Assembly: GCF_001020985.1 (NCBI RefSeq)
Contig: NZ_CP011542.1
Coordinates: 744,001 to 808,000 of the forward strand
Length of the DNA: 64,000 nucleotides
Origin: Corynebacterium mustelae
GTDB taxonomy: Bacteria; Actinomycetota; Actinomycetes; Mycobacteriales; Mycobacteriaceae
Direction: 5' to 3'
In this document: positions 28,387-36,374 of the stretch, piece after piece
How positions within the stretch are numbered: position 1 is the stretch's first letter
How the letters are laid out: each line of letters opens with the position of its first letter
Translations under genes and position numbers: made by a program
Notes under the pieces: generated by a model
What the model saw: the letters and a program-made list of their open reading frames with translations, nothing else
Database searches by the model: none
What the model was told of the DNA's origin: nothing

Positions 28387-29583
28387 ATGCATCTGCTCGA
28401 TACGTGGCAAGGCGGCACTCTTGCGGAAAACCTAGAGCGTAAAGGCGTGAAACGACGCGACTTTATGAAGATGTGTGCGGGGTTGGCGGCGGTTTTTGCC
28501 ACGGGGGTTCCGTTGGCTGACAAAGCCTCCGCGGAAGAAGCCGAGAAAATTGCACATGCGTTGGGGAATGTGACGAAACCAAATGTTGCCTGGTTGCAAT
28601 TGCAAGAGTGCACGGGCTGCATGGAATCGGTATTGCGTTCCGGATCTTCAACCATCGAAGATCTTGTATTGAACCAATTGTCGGTTAATTACAATGAGCT
28701 AGTTATGGCTGCGTCTGGGGAGGCGGCTGAACATGCGCTCCATGAGCTAAACCAACAACCGCACATTTTGGTGGTTAATGGTTCAGTATCATTGGCTGAA
28801 AACGGCGTGTACTGCATGATCGGTGGGAAGACCTCGGAACAGGTGCTGCGAGAAGCCGCCGAAAACGCCACCGTCATTCTCGCGGTCGGTGCGTGTGCGG
28901 TATACGGTTCAGTCCAGGCGGCCCGTCCTAACCCCACTCAGGCAGTGGGGGTGGAAGACATCATCAAAGACAAACCCATCATCAATGTCTCCGGCTGCCC
29001 ACCCATCGGTGAAGTCATTACCGCCACTATCACCTATCTGCTCACCCACGGTAGGGCACCAAAAGTCGATGCCGAGGGGCGGCCGCTGTTCGCCTACGAC
29101 CAGCGGATCCATGATTCTTGCCCGAGGCGGGCACATTATGATGCGGGTCAGTTTGTTCGGACTTTCGATGACGAAGCTGCCCGCAACGGCTGGTGCCTCT
29201 ATGAAGTCGGCTGCAAAGGGCCTTCGACGTTTAGCCCGTGCCCGATCATTCAATGGAATCTTAAATCGGGTTGGCCAATCGGGGCAGGCCATCCGTGTAT
29301 TGGATGCACGGAGAAGCACTTCTTTGACAGGTTCACTCCGTTTTATGACACACTGCCCGATTTCACGGGATTTGGAATCGAATCCTCCGTGGAAACGGTC
29401 GGATGGGGACTGGTTGGGGCAGCCGCAGCAGGTGCCGTCATTCATGGGGGTGTCACCATGGTTAAAGAGGTGGCGATTAAGCGATCCACCGGCGAAATCG
29501 AACCTTTGGCAGCGTTTGGTGATAGCCCCCAACAATCGGAAACCACCACATCAACCCCGAATCCTGGCGAAGGTGAGGTTTAA
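28387..29583 (+). CDS. hyaA: [NiFe] hydrogenase small subunit, Tat-exported and membrane-anchored
   Basis: A 398-residue small subunit. A Tat signal (KRRDFMK, residues ~22-28, then a hydrophobic stretch) directs folded export. Proximal-cluster QECTGCMES has Gly at the position where O2-tolerant enzymes carry an extra Cys, so a standard four-Cys [4Fe-4S] cluster is expected. GACAVYGS, NVSGCPPIG, the distal-cluster set around HDSCPRRAHYDAG and WCLYEVGCKGP, and the medial CPIIQWN...HPCIGC follow. A membrane helix (VGWGLVGAAAAGAVIHGG, residues ~338-355) anchors it. ATG 28387 follows AAGGA. Confidence 0.96.
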   Translation: MHLLDTWQGGTLAENLERKGVKRRDFMKMCAGLAAVFATGVPLADKASAEEAEKIAHALGNVTKPNVAWLQLQECTGCMESVLRSGSSTIEDLVLNQLSVNYNELVMAASGEAAEHALHELNQQPHILVVNGSVSLAENGVYCMIGGKTSEQVLREAAENATVILAVGACAVYGSVQAARPNPTQAVGVEDIIKDKPIINVSGCPPIGEVITATITYLLTHGRAPKVDAEGRPLFAYDQRIHDSCPRRAHYDAGQFVRTFDDEAARNGWCLYEVGCKGPSTFSPCPIIQWNLKSGWPIGAGHPCIGCTEKHFFDRFTPFYDTLPDFTGFGIESSVETVGWGLVGAAAAGAVIHGGVTMVKEVAIKRSTGEIEPLAAFGDSPQQSETTTSTPNPGEGEV

Positions 29584-29589
29584 CACGTC

Positions 29590-31335
29590 ATGGCAGTTGA
29601 ACGAATAGTTGTAGATCCACTCACCCGCATTGAGGGCCACCTTCGAGTGGAACTGGAAGTTGATGACGGCACCATCACAAATGCATGGAGCGAAACCACA
29701 CAATTTCGTGGGATAGAAACCATCTGTGAAGGCCGGGATCCGCGTGATGTGTGGGCGTTCGTGGGGCGGATCTGCGGTGTATGTACCGGTACTCATTCGT
29801 TGGCATCGGTTGCTGCTGTCGAAGATGCCATCGGCTGCGACATTCCGAAACAAGCACAGCTTATTCGGGATCTGGTCCTTGGCAGCCAGGAAATTCACGA
29901 CCATGTGGTGCATTTCTACCATTTGCATGCGTTGGACTGGGTGAACGTGGTGTCAGCGGCTCAGGCGGATCCGCTAAAAACCGCCGAATTTGCTCGCAGT
30001 ATCGGATCGACGTGGAAGGGTAACACCCCGGAACAATTCGCCAAAGTAAAAGAAACCATCACCGGGGTTTTGGAATCGGGACAGCTTAGTATCTTCACCG
30101 GCGGGTATTGGGAACACGAGGATTATCGACTGCCGCCGGAGGCGAACCTCATGGCCGTGTCACATTATCTCGATGCCCTGCAATTCCAGCGGTCGATCAT
30201 CCGCATTAACACTGTTTTCGGCGGTAAGAATCCGCACCCGAATTTCCTGGTTGGCGGCATGGCGTGTTCGATCGACCCGGATAAGTCGGAGACGGTCAAC
30301 CAGGTTCACATGGATCAGATCAAAGGCTGGATTCAAGAGATCGAAGACTTCGTCTACGGGTGCTATCTGCCAGACGCCATGGCGATCATGAAGGTGTACT
30401 CGGACTATTTCGACATTGGAAAATCCGCTGACACGTTTCTCGCGGTTGGAATGGCCGGGGCCACGATTGTGTCCAATAAAATGCAGCGATCCCTTTCCTA
30501 CGCGCACCCAGAGATCAAACCGGGGGTCATCCTGGACGGGGATTACACCACCGTGCATCCCCTAGATCCCAAGAAAATCGAAGAATACATTTCTTCCGCC
30601 TGGTACGAGTATTCCGTGGGCAAAGACAAAGGGCTGACCCCCGATGTGGGTGAAACCACCCCGGCCTACACTGGACCAAAGCCTCCTTATACCTGGTTGG
30701 GTGACGCGGAGGAATATTCGTGGTCCAAAAGCCCCCGCTATGACGGTCGCCCCACCCAGGTCGGGCCAGTAGCCAGGGTACTTTTGGCCTATATCCAAAA
30801 CGAACCGGCTACCAAACGCATCGTCGACGACGCCATGAAGGAGCTGGGGATCACGGTGGATAAATTCAATTCCACCGGCGGTCGCACCCTAGCCCGCGCG
30901 GTGGAGGCGGTGAGCACTGCAGAAAACCTTAGTCAGGTCCTACTGCCGGAATTCATCAATGGGCTTAAAGCAGGCGATTTTGATGTGTTCAATGCTCGCA
31001 CCTGGGAACCTAGCAGCTGGCCTAAAGAAACCTCTGGCTTTGCCATGATGGAAGTAGCCCGGGGCATGTTGTCGCATTACATCACCATCAAGGATGGCCG
31101 CACCGAACGGTACCAAGCCGTCGTTCCCACCACCTGGCTCGCAGGAGGCCGCGACCCGAAGGGCCAGTTGGGCCCCTATGAATCCGCACTCGCCAACGGT
31201 ACGCATCCGCTGGTTGATGCCGCACAACCCTTGGAGGTACTGCGCACTATCCACTCCTTTGATCCGTGTATGTCCTGCGCGGTCCATCTGCTCGACCCGT
31301 CGGGTGCGGAACTAATGCAGGTGATGACGCAATGA
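29590..31335 (+). CDS. hyaB: [NiFe] hydrogenase large subunit
   Basis: A 581-residue catalytic subunit. L1 RICGVCTGTH has Cys62 and Cys65; L2 DPCMSCAVH has Cys560, Cys563 and His566. These four Cys bind Ni and Fe. The last 15 residues after His566 form the peptide that HyaD removes after nickel insertion. It oxidises H2 and is exported bound to the HyaA Tat signal. It starts six bases after hyaA and overlaps hyaC by four bases (ATGA), so the operon is tightly coupled. Confidence 0.97.
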   Translation: MAVERIVVDPLTRIEGHLRVELEVDDGTITNAWSETTQFRGIETICEGRDPRDVWAFVGRICGVCTGTHSLASVAAVEDAIGCDIPKQAQLIRDLVLGSQEIHDHVVHFYHLHALDWVNVVSAAQADPLKTAEFARSIGSTWKGNTPEQFAKVKETITGVLESGQLSIFTGGYWEHEDYRLPPEANLMAVSHYLDALQFQRSIIRINTVFGGKNPHPNFLVGGMACSIDPDKSETVNQVHMDQIKGWIQEIEDFVYGCYLPDAMAIMKVYSDYFDIGKSADTFLAVGMAGATIVSNKMQRSLSYAHPEIKPGVILDGDYTTVHPLDPKKIEEYISSAWYEYSVGKDKGLTPDVGETTPAYTGPKPPYTWLGDAEEYSWSKSPRYDGRPTQVGPVARVLLAYIQNEPATKRIVDDAMKELGITVDKFNSTGGRTLARAVEAVSTAENLSQVLLPEFINGLKAGDFDVFNARTWEPSSWPKETSGFAMMEVARGMLSHYITIKDGRTERYQAVVPTTWLAGGRDPKGQLGPYESALANGTHPLVDAAQPLEVLRTIHSFDPCMSCAVHLLDPSGAELMQVMTQ

Positions 31336-32543
31336 CATCCACCCAGCCTGCCTCAGCACAGCAACCATTCAGTCAGGTCGACCACACTCGCATGAAAACT
31401 GTGCTGAATGTCGCTGCCAGTATCCCCGTCGCAGATGTGGGAAGCGAGACGCTGATTAGATTAGCGGGCGTTTCCCCAGCCGGTTCGAACGATCCGGTCG
31501 ACCACGCGTTATACCGCGCCATTGGGGAAGTGCCAGCGGCTGAGTCGTTCGATTATGCCACTGAGCACCGGCGGTTTTCCATCGCACATGTAAAGGGGGT
31601 GGAATTTGGTGGCGGCGTCCATGATCTGGCTGTCATGCGAGGTGACATTGGCAGCGTGTTAGAAGCCTCGGATGCCGACCCCGGCGTGAAATCCTTGGCA
31701 TTGCGCAACGCAAATGTGATGCGCAAACTCGGGCGACGCAGCCTCGGGGTTGCCATCGCCCCCTTGGTTGGGGACACGGCAGGGGAGTTTAAGTTCCAGG
31801 GATTGGTGGCGTTATCGGTTGGCGGCCAGAAACGCATTCGGTCACACACGCGGGGCGGATACACCCGAATACAGATGTGGCCTAGGGCGCTTCGTATTCA
31901 ACATTGGCTGAATATGCTGCTTATTATCGCCTTGTCGGTGACCGGCTACTACATCATGAATCCATTCTTCGGCGCCAAGCTATCCCAGGATACTGGCTAC
32001 CTCATGGGGATAATCCGCTACATTCATTTTGTCTCTGGCTTCGCCTGGATTGCAGTTGCCGCGTGGCGGCTCAGTCTCACGGTTTTCGCTACCCAAAAAC
32101 ACATGCGGTGGCGGAGTCTGTGGCCGATTTATGGCAAAGATGACGTGAAGAAAATGTGGGCGACCATGCAATACTACTTGTTCTTAAAAGAAGAAGGCCC
32201 CCACTATGTCGGCCACAACGTGTTGCAGCAATTAACCTATTCGACCATCTACGCACTATGCACCATCCAAATTCTGTCTGGATTGGCGCTGTATGGGCTA
32301 TACGACCAATACAACCTGGTGTGGCAGTTCTTTAGCTTCCCGATTCACATTATCGGAATACCGATGGTTCGTCTGATCCACACCGTGATCATGTTCCTGC
32401 TGTTCGCCTTCGTGATTTTGCACGTCTACCTAGTATTTAGGGCTGATTCCATCGAAAACCACGGCGGGGTATCCGCCATGATCAACGGCGGCGTGTGGCT
32501 GCCTGCTGGCTCCAAACCAGTCGACGCCCCGGAGATTGAGTAG
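31332..32543 (+). CDS. hyaC: Hydrogenase cytochrome b subunit with P-type-ATPase-like N-terminal domain
   Basis: A 403-residue protein, much longer than the usual ~235-residue HyaC. Residues ~183-395 are the di-haem cytochrome b: RIQHWLN, IRYIHFVSGFAWIAVAAWR, a third helix near LTYSTIYALCTIQ and MVRLIHTVIMF...VILHVYLVF, with several His as haem ligands. Residues ~30-165 are not cytochrome. They follow the order of a P-type ATPase N domain: NDPVDHAL, FDYATEHRRFSIA, LAVMRGDIGSVLEA and RRSLGVA, then FKFQGLVAL. No DKTGT phosphorylation motif is present. It passes electrons from HyaA to quinone; the extra domain is unexplained. Confidence 0.9.
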   Translation: MTSTQPASAQQPFSQVDHTRMKTVLNVAASIPVADVGSETLIRLAGVSPAGSNDPVDHALYRAIGEVPAAESFDYATEHRRFSIAHVKGVEFGGGVHDLAVMRGDIGSVLEASDADPGVKSLALRNANVMRKLGRRSLGVAIAPLVGDTAGEFKFQGLVALSVGGQKRIRSHTRGGYTRIQMWPRALRIQHWLNMLLIIALSVTGYYIMNPFFGAKLSQDTGYLMGIIRYIHFVSGFAWIAVAAWRLSLTVFATQKHMRWRSLWPIYGKDDVKKMWATMQYYLFLKEEGPHYVGHNVLQQLTYSTIYALCTIQILSGLALYGLYDQYNLVWQFFSFPIHIIGIPMVRLIHTVIMFLLFAFVILHVYLVFRADSIENHGGVSAMINGGVWLPAGSKPVDAPEIE

Positions 32544-33071
32544 ATGCTACGCATAACTGTCTTAGGGATCGGCAACCCCATCATGGCGGATGATGGGATC
32601 GGTTTGGAATTACTGGGTATTCTGAAAGCAACCGGCCCCGCCGAAGGCAAATACGATCAGGTGGAATTGCTCTATGTTGACGGCGGCACCTCCGGAATGG
32701 AAGTCCTACCCGACGTGGAGGATGCCGATTGGCTCATCGTGCTTGACGCCCTGGCTGGACCCGGCGCGCCGGGGACGATCCACACCCTGATTGGCGATCA
32801 GATTCCTCGACTCCTGCAATCGAAATTAAGTCCGCATCAGGTTGGCCTGTTGGATTTACTGTCTGTGGCCCGGCTCGGCAGGAATGAACCAACCCGGGTC
32901 GCTGTGGTCGGCATCGTGGCCGAAACGGTTACCCTTAACGTCGGACTGAGTGCAACAGCGGAATCCGCGCTGACCTCAGCTGCCGAAACAGCCCGTGACC
33001 TGGTGCAGGAGTGGCTGGACGAGGCTACCACCAGCCCAGCTTCGGCTCATGACAGTACGAAAGCGGGCTAA
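32544..33071 (+). CDS. hyaD: Hydrogenase maturation endopeptidase
   Basis: A 175-residue HyaD/HybD/HupD-type protease. VLGIGNPIMADDGIGLELL (residues ~6-24) carries the first nickel-sensing acidic residue, VDGGTSGMEVLP the middle region and DWLIVLDAL the second acidic residue. The C-terminus is Ser/Thr-rich. It checks for nickel in HyaB and then cleaves after His566. It begins immediately after the hyaC stop. Its own stop overlaps the convergent hypA2 stop by four bases. Confidence 0.94.
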   Translation: MLRITVLGIGNPIMADDGIGLELLGILKATGPAEGKYDQVELLYVDGGTSGMEVLPDVEDADWLIVLDALAGPGAPGTIHTLIGDQIPRLLQSKLSPHQVGLLDLLSVARLGRNEPTRVAVVGIVAETVTLNVGLSATAESALTSAAETARDLVQEWLDEATTSPASAHDSTKAG

Positions 33072-33445
33072 TGATCGGGTGCCTTAGAATCCGAACAATC
33101 AGAATCGGCGTGCACATCCACCCATTCCAGTCGAAATTCGGTGCCGCTGCGCAGATCGGCGGTGGGAGTGGCGCATACTGGGCACACAAGCGCGAAGAAC
33201 TCATCTATCTCGTGGCAGGTGGCGCACTGCGGGCAATACACCGTGGCAGGAAGAAATGTGATAACCAATTCAGCATGCATACATTGCGGGAAACTAGCTT
33301 GTGCGATGGGCCAGGCGGCCTGCACCGCCTCGACTATCACCCCGCTGCGGGCACCGATCGTAAGCCCAATCGCCGTGATCTCTCGGCCATGAGCGTTAGA
33401 AACCGCAGTTTCGATCACACTGGTTAGCAGAGAAAGTTCATGCAC
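33068..33445 (-). CDS. hypA: HypA nickel insertion protein (copy 2, canonical)
   Basis: A 125-residue HypA with MHE N-terminus (His2 nickel ligand) and canonical zinc ligands Cys71/Cys74 (CPQC) and Cys88/Cys91 (CPVC), plus an extra Cys77. The acidic His/Asp tail is not conserved. Together with HypA1 the island has two diverged HypA proteins. It is the only minus-strand gene between hyaD and the HupK-like gene and may have its own promoter in the 60-base gap to 33506. Confidence 0.92.
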   Translation of the reverse strand: MHELSLLTSVIETAVSNAHGREITAIGLTIGARSGVIVEAVQAAWPIAQASFPQCMHAELVITFLPATVYCPQCATCHEIDEFFALVCPVCATPTADLRSGTEFRLEWVDVHADSDCSDSKAPDH

Positions 33446-33505
33446 AATGATTAAGAATAACCGACCGCACGGATCTTGCGGCGAAGTTGCGCATACGGGG
33501 TGAAC

Positions 33506-34675
33506 ATGAAAATTAGCATTTCTGAGTTAGTCGATCCACACGCCGCCCGGGTGGTGGTACGACGTGACCATTCCGGAACAGTCACAAGCGCAAAATTTGA
33601 TATCCGGGGAGTCCCCCGGGTCGATCAGATGCTGCTTGGTAGACCAGTTGCGCAAGTACCAGCACTGATCACCCGGTTATGCGGATTATGCCCGGTTACG
33701 CACCATCTTGCAGGTATCGCCGCGCTAGATAGCCTCTATGGCTACCGCATTTCCGACACCGCGAAGGCAATACGAGCACTGTTACATCACGGCTCGGTTG
33801 TAAGCGTGATGGGGCCAAAACTGCTGCATCACGAAGCAAACCCCACCCTGGCACGGCGGGTTCATCGCTTAGGAAAAACCACCTGTGCCGCGGCTGGGAT
33901 GACCGGGCATTTCCCTGATGTGGCGGTACCTGGCGGGGTAGCGGTGACGGTGCGCTTGGAGGACGTCGAAAAGCTACACCAAGAAGCACTAACCTGCCGT
34001 GCCGAAGTACTTAATCTTGATGCGGGGCAGGCGCCACAGTTTGAGTTTCCCGGCTACAACCTTTCGCTTGTCGACGCCACCGGGCGGTGGGACCCACTCG
34101 GGGACACCGTACAATTAACGTATGCCGCTGACACTGACCAACCCAGCATCACATTTCCGGTGGCCGAGATCGTAGACCGCATCAGAGAAACCGAGCCGGG
34201 TTCAATCACTCCCAATCCGCAGGTGCGCATCGGCGAAACATGGCAGCCGTACCGGGTAGGGCCAGCCGCACGACACCTGGCACTCACCCCCGTGCAGGCG
34301 CAGCTTAAAAGCATTACCGAATCAATAACCGAGATTATCAAGCTGTGCGAGTCGGAGTCGCTGACCGCCGAGGAAGAACAACCAACACCAACCACCACAA
34401 CCGTAACCGGCACCGGAATCGGCGCGATTGACGGTCCGCGTGGCTTGCTCATCCACCGATACACCGCACGCGACGGCAACCTGACCGAATGCCAAATACT
34501 AAGCCCCACTGCCCAAAATGAACCATGGTTGGCGCATACGCTGCGCTATGTGATCTCCCACGGCCAGGTCGAATTAGTAGAAGACGCAATCCGGGCAGCC
34601 GACCCCTGTCTACCATGTACCACAGCCCCGCGCGGACTCATGAACGTTGAGATAATAGAGGAACCATGTGCCTAG
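33506..34675 (+). CDS. HupK/HoxV-like hydrogenase large-subunit paralogue (maturation scaffold)
   Basis: A 389-residue protein with a large-subunit ground plan but far shorter than HyaB. L1 RLCGLCPVTHH has Cys59 and Cys62; L2-like DPCLPCTTAP has Cys368 and Cys371 but lacks the terminal His cleavage site. There is no matching small subunit. It overlaps by ten bases a HypC paralogue, the arrangement of HupF-HupK in rhizobia and HoxL-HoxV in Ralstonia, where the pair assembles the Fe(CN)2CO group for the real large subunit. I therefore infer a scaffold role. A stand-alone or sensory hydrogenase is less likely. ATG 33506 is preferred over the upstream in-frame codon at 33476. Confidence 0.75.
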   Translation: MKISISELVDPHAARVVVRRDHSGTVTSAKFDIRGVPRVDQMLLGRPVAQVPALITRLCGLCPVTHHLAGIAALDSLYGYRISDTAKAIRALLHHGSVVSVMGPKLLHHEANPTLARRVHRLGKTTCAAAGMTGHFPDVAVPGGVAVTVRLEDVEKLHQEALTCRAEVLNLDAGQAPQFEFPGYNLSLVDATGRWDPLGDTVQLTYAADTDQPSITFPVAEIVDRIRETEPGSITPNPQVRIGETWQPYRVGPAARHLALTPVQAQLKSITESITEIIKLCESESLTAEEEQPTPTTTTVTGTGIGAIDGPRGLLIHRYTARDGNLTECQILSPTAQNEPWLAHTLRYVISHGQVELVEDAIRAADPCLPCTTAPRGLMNVEIIEEPCA

Positions 34676-34911
34676 GAATACCCGCAAAAGTAATCCGAAT
34701 CGACGACACCTCACAGCCCATGCCCATGGGGGAGATTGATGTGGTAGGCGAGCGCCGCCCCTGCTGCTTCGCCTACCTACCGGAAGCCCAACCAGGCGAC
34801 TTTGTGCTCATCCAGAACAGTTTCGCCATGACGCTTATCGACGCCACCGCCGCCGCCGAAGCCCTTGCAGCGATACACCAATGCCAACCTGACAGCTTCG
34901 ACAATCGCTAA
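34666..34911 (+). CDS. hypC: HypC-family chaperone (copy 2, HupF/HoxL-like)
   Basis: An 81-residue HypC paralogue starting MCLGIPAKVIRI, with essential Cys2. GEIDVVGERRPCCFAYLPEA and DFVLIQNSFAMTLID follow the family pattern. Overlap with the large-subunit-like gene indicates translational coupling and a partnership. By analogy with HupF/HoxL it may carry the iron group specifically to the scaffold while HypC1 works with HypD. One GCTTNTCGACG copy is at 34833-34843. Confidence 0.92.
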   Translation: MCLGIPAKVIRIDDTSQPMPMGEIDVVGERRPCCFAYLPEAQPGDFVLIQNSFAMTLIDATAAAEALAAIHQCQPDSFDNR

Positions 34912-34931
34912 CCAACCACACGTACCACGTC

Positions 34932-35156
34932 CTACCGGCGCGACCTAAGCCACCGCCACACACTAACCGCCGCAACCACCAACACCACGGCACCAAGCGG
35001 AACCCACAGGCTTGGGGTGGGACGAGCCAAATTTACAATCGACAACACCACACTGAGCGCCGCCAGCACCACTAAAACCGGAAATGCGCGCCGTAGAATC
35101 CTCTCCGGCTGAGGTTGCGCCGTGGTGGCATCGGGCTTGATTTTATCGTTTTCCAT
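34932..35156 (-). CDS. Small membrane protein, two predicted helices
   Basis: A 74-residue protein of unknown family. A charged N-terminus of ~24 residues precedes two hydrophobic segments (about residues 27-44 and 50-66) and a final WRWLRSRR. It overlaps the upstream 120-residue membrane protein by 14 bases, so the two are probably translated together. The convergent position after hypC2 does not by itself imply a hydrogenase role. Confidence 0.6.
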   Translation of the reverse strand: MENDKIKPDATTAQPQPERILRRAFPVLVVLAALSVVLSIVNLARPTPSLWVPLGAVVLVVAAVSVWRWLRSRR

Positions 35157-35505
35157 TAGTGCCACTCCGAAACGTGCGGCTAGTGCGCCATAACACCACA
35201 ACAAGCCCCCAACAGGCGAACAGCAAAACAATATGCAGCAGAATCGGTTGCGTTGAAACAAGCCGATAGCCAGTTTCAATGCCCAACATCACCCCTAAAA
35301 AACCGAATAATCCCGCCACGGTTTCATAGATGAGTTGATGTCGAGTCGCGGGTTGGCGTGTGGGTTTAGCGCGCGCCGGGATAGCCGTTTCGGTGGCATC
35401 TTTCGCGACAAAGACCGGATGGGAAATAGCGGGAATCCCGCTATTGTTACCTTCCTCACTAAAATTGGGTTCGGTGCAGTTCATGGCGGGATCAGTCTGG
35501 GACAT
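35143..35505 (-). CDS. Membrane protein, two predicted helices
   Basis: A 120-residue protein of unknown family. A soluble N-terminus (~55 residues) is followed by two hydrophobic segments (about residues 63-78 and 86-105) and a basic tail. TATAAT on the minus strand (35513-35518) ends only seven bases before the ATG at 35505, so the transcript is probably leaderless. It forms a two-gene unit with the 74-residue protein. Confidence 0.6.
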   Translation of the reverse strand: MSQTDPAMNCTEPNFSEEGNNSGIPAISHPVFVAKDATETAIPARAKPTRQPATRHQLIYETVAGLFGFLGVMLGIETGYRLVSTQPILLHIVLLFACWGLVVVLWRTSRTFRSGTNGKR

Positions 35506-35624
35506 AGGGACGATTATAGAGAGCGATTATGCGGCAGGGCGCATGGGTTTCGGTAGGGTCGCTAAAAGTATCCAACGATGTGTGACCCGAAACCTGGCTA
35601 TGGCAGCCACATTAAGGAGGCAGC

Positions 35625-36218
35625 ATGTTTCATTTTTCCCGCCCCCGCCTGCTCGTGATGGCCACAGCGCTAGTTATCGCAGCCCCCGTAATCGCAGCGT
35701 GCACAGACGGTGGAAGTGACAACGTGGCAGCTAACACCACACCGAATATCGCGACCGCAACCCCACCGCAGCAACGCGATATCGGAAAAAACACCCCCGG
35801 CGAGAACATCGGAAACCAAACAGACCTAGTAGTTGTAGCCTTGGCAGAATTTGCCGCCGATGAGGCCGCGACCGGCATCGTCACCAGTGCGGATCAGGTT
35901 GACGGCGACATGGTGGAAATCACCGTCTATGAGGGCACTGAGAAAGCCGAATACGATGCTGCGCCGAATGGGGAAATTACTGAACGTGGCCGCGAAGGTA
36001 AAACCGACACCGACGATGAAGTCGTTGCCGCCCGTGCCGCAACGGTATCTGCGATGGATGCGTTGAGTCAGGCAGTTGCCCAAGAACCAAATCTCAGCGT
36101 TGATAGCATTTCGCTTGTCGACGACCCCGAGGTCGACCTGCATTGGACAGTGGAGTTTACCGACCCGACAGGTGGGGCCGGAACCACCGTGGATATCCCA
36201 GCACTCGATCCCCGTTAA
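35625..36218 (+). CDS. Predicted lipoprotein of unknown function
   Basis: A 197-residue secreted lipoprotein: signal peptide with lipobox VIAAC (Cys at residue 26), then a Thr/Asn/Pro-rich linker to ~residue 60. A C-terminal domain follows with ALAEFAADEAATGIVTSADQVD and LHWTVEFTDPTGGAGTTVDI, reminiscent of PepSY-like folds but not conclusive. GGAGGCAGC precedes the ATG. It is acidic overall. A tRNA-like element lies directly downstream on the other strand. Confidence 0.75.
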   Translation: MFHFSRPRLLVMATALVIAAPVIAACTDGGSDNVAANTTPNIATATPPQQRDIGKNTPGENIGNQTDLVVVALAEFAADEAATGIVTSADQVDGDMVEITVYEGTEKAEYDAAPNGEITERGREGKTDTDDEVVAARAATVSAMDALSQAVAQEPNLSVDSISLVDDPEVDLHWTVEFTDPTGGAGTTVDIPALDPR

Positions 36219-36232
36219 TAACAAAAAAAGGG

Positions 36233-36324
36233 GAAGAGGCCTGGATTCGAACCAGGAACGAGTCGGATACTATGTGCCAACCGCTCTGCCGGGCCACGTA
36301 CGTGGCTCATTGAGCTACCTCTTC
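36233..36324 (-). tRNA. tRNA-like element with palindromic D-loop insertion (possible pseudo-tRNA)
   Basis: The minus strand shows an acceptor stem of at least 7 bp (GAAGAGG at the 5' end, CCTCTTC at the 3' end), T8-A9, a D-stem GCTC/GAGC and a perfect T-arm CCTGG-TTCGAAT-CCAGG (36240-36256). A T7 run follows (36223-36229). The D-loop is about 25 bases instead of ~7, expanded by roughly 18 bases that contain the palindrome GCCACGTACGTGGC. No standard 5-bp anticodon stem with U33 can be drawn in the middle, so no amino acid is assigned. CCA is not encoded. It could be a decayed tRNA, an insertion-bearing tRNA or a tRNA-like RNA. Confidence 0.55.
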
Positions 36325-36374
36325 CAAGAAGGAAGAATAACACATGCTAAGGCGTGTCGATCACAGATTTGGTT

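Noticed and set aside
33506..34675. Second catalytic hydrogenase
   Set aside because: The protein is too short, has no adjacent small subunit and no cleavable C-terminal His motif; a scaffold role fits the HypC neighbour better.
19500..35000. Mobile element carrying the hydrogenase island
   Set aside because: No transposase, integrase, terminal repeats or attachment-site duplication was found at the island edges.
36233..36324. Selenocysteine tRNA
   Set aside because: An 8-bp acceptor can be drawn, but there is no UCA anticodon loop and no long variable arm, so tRNA-Sec is not supported.
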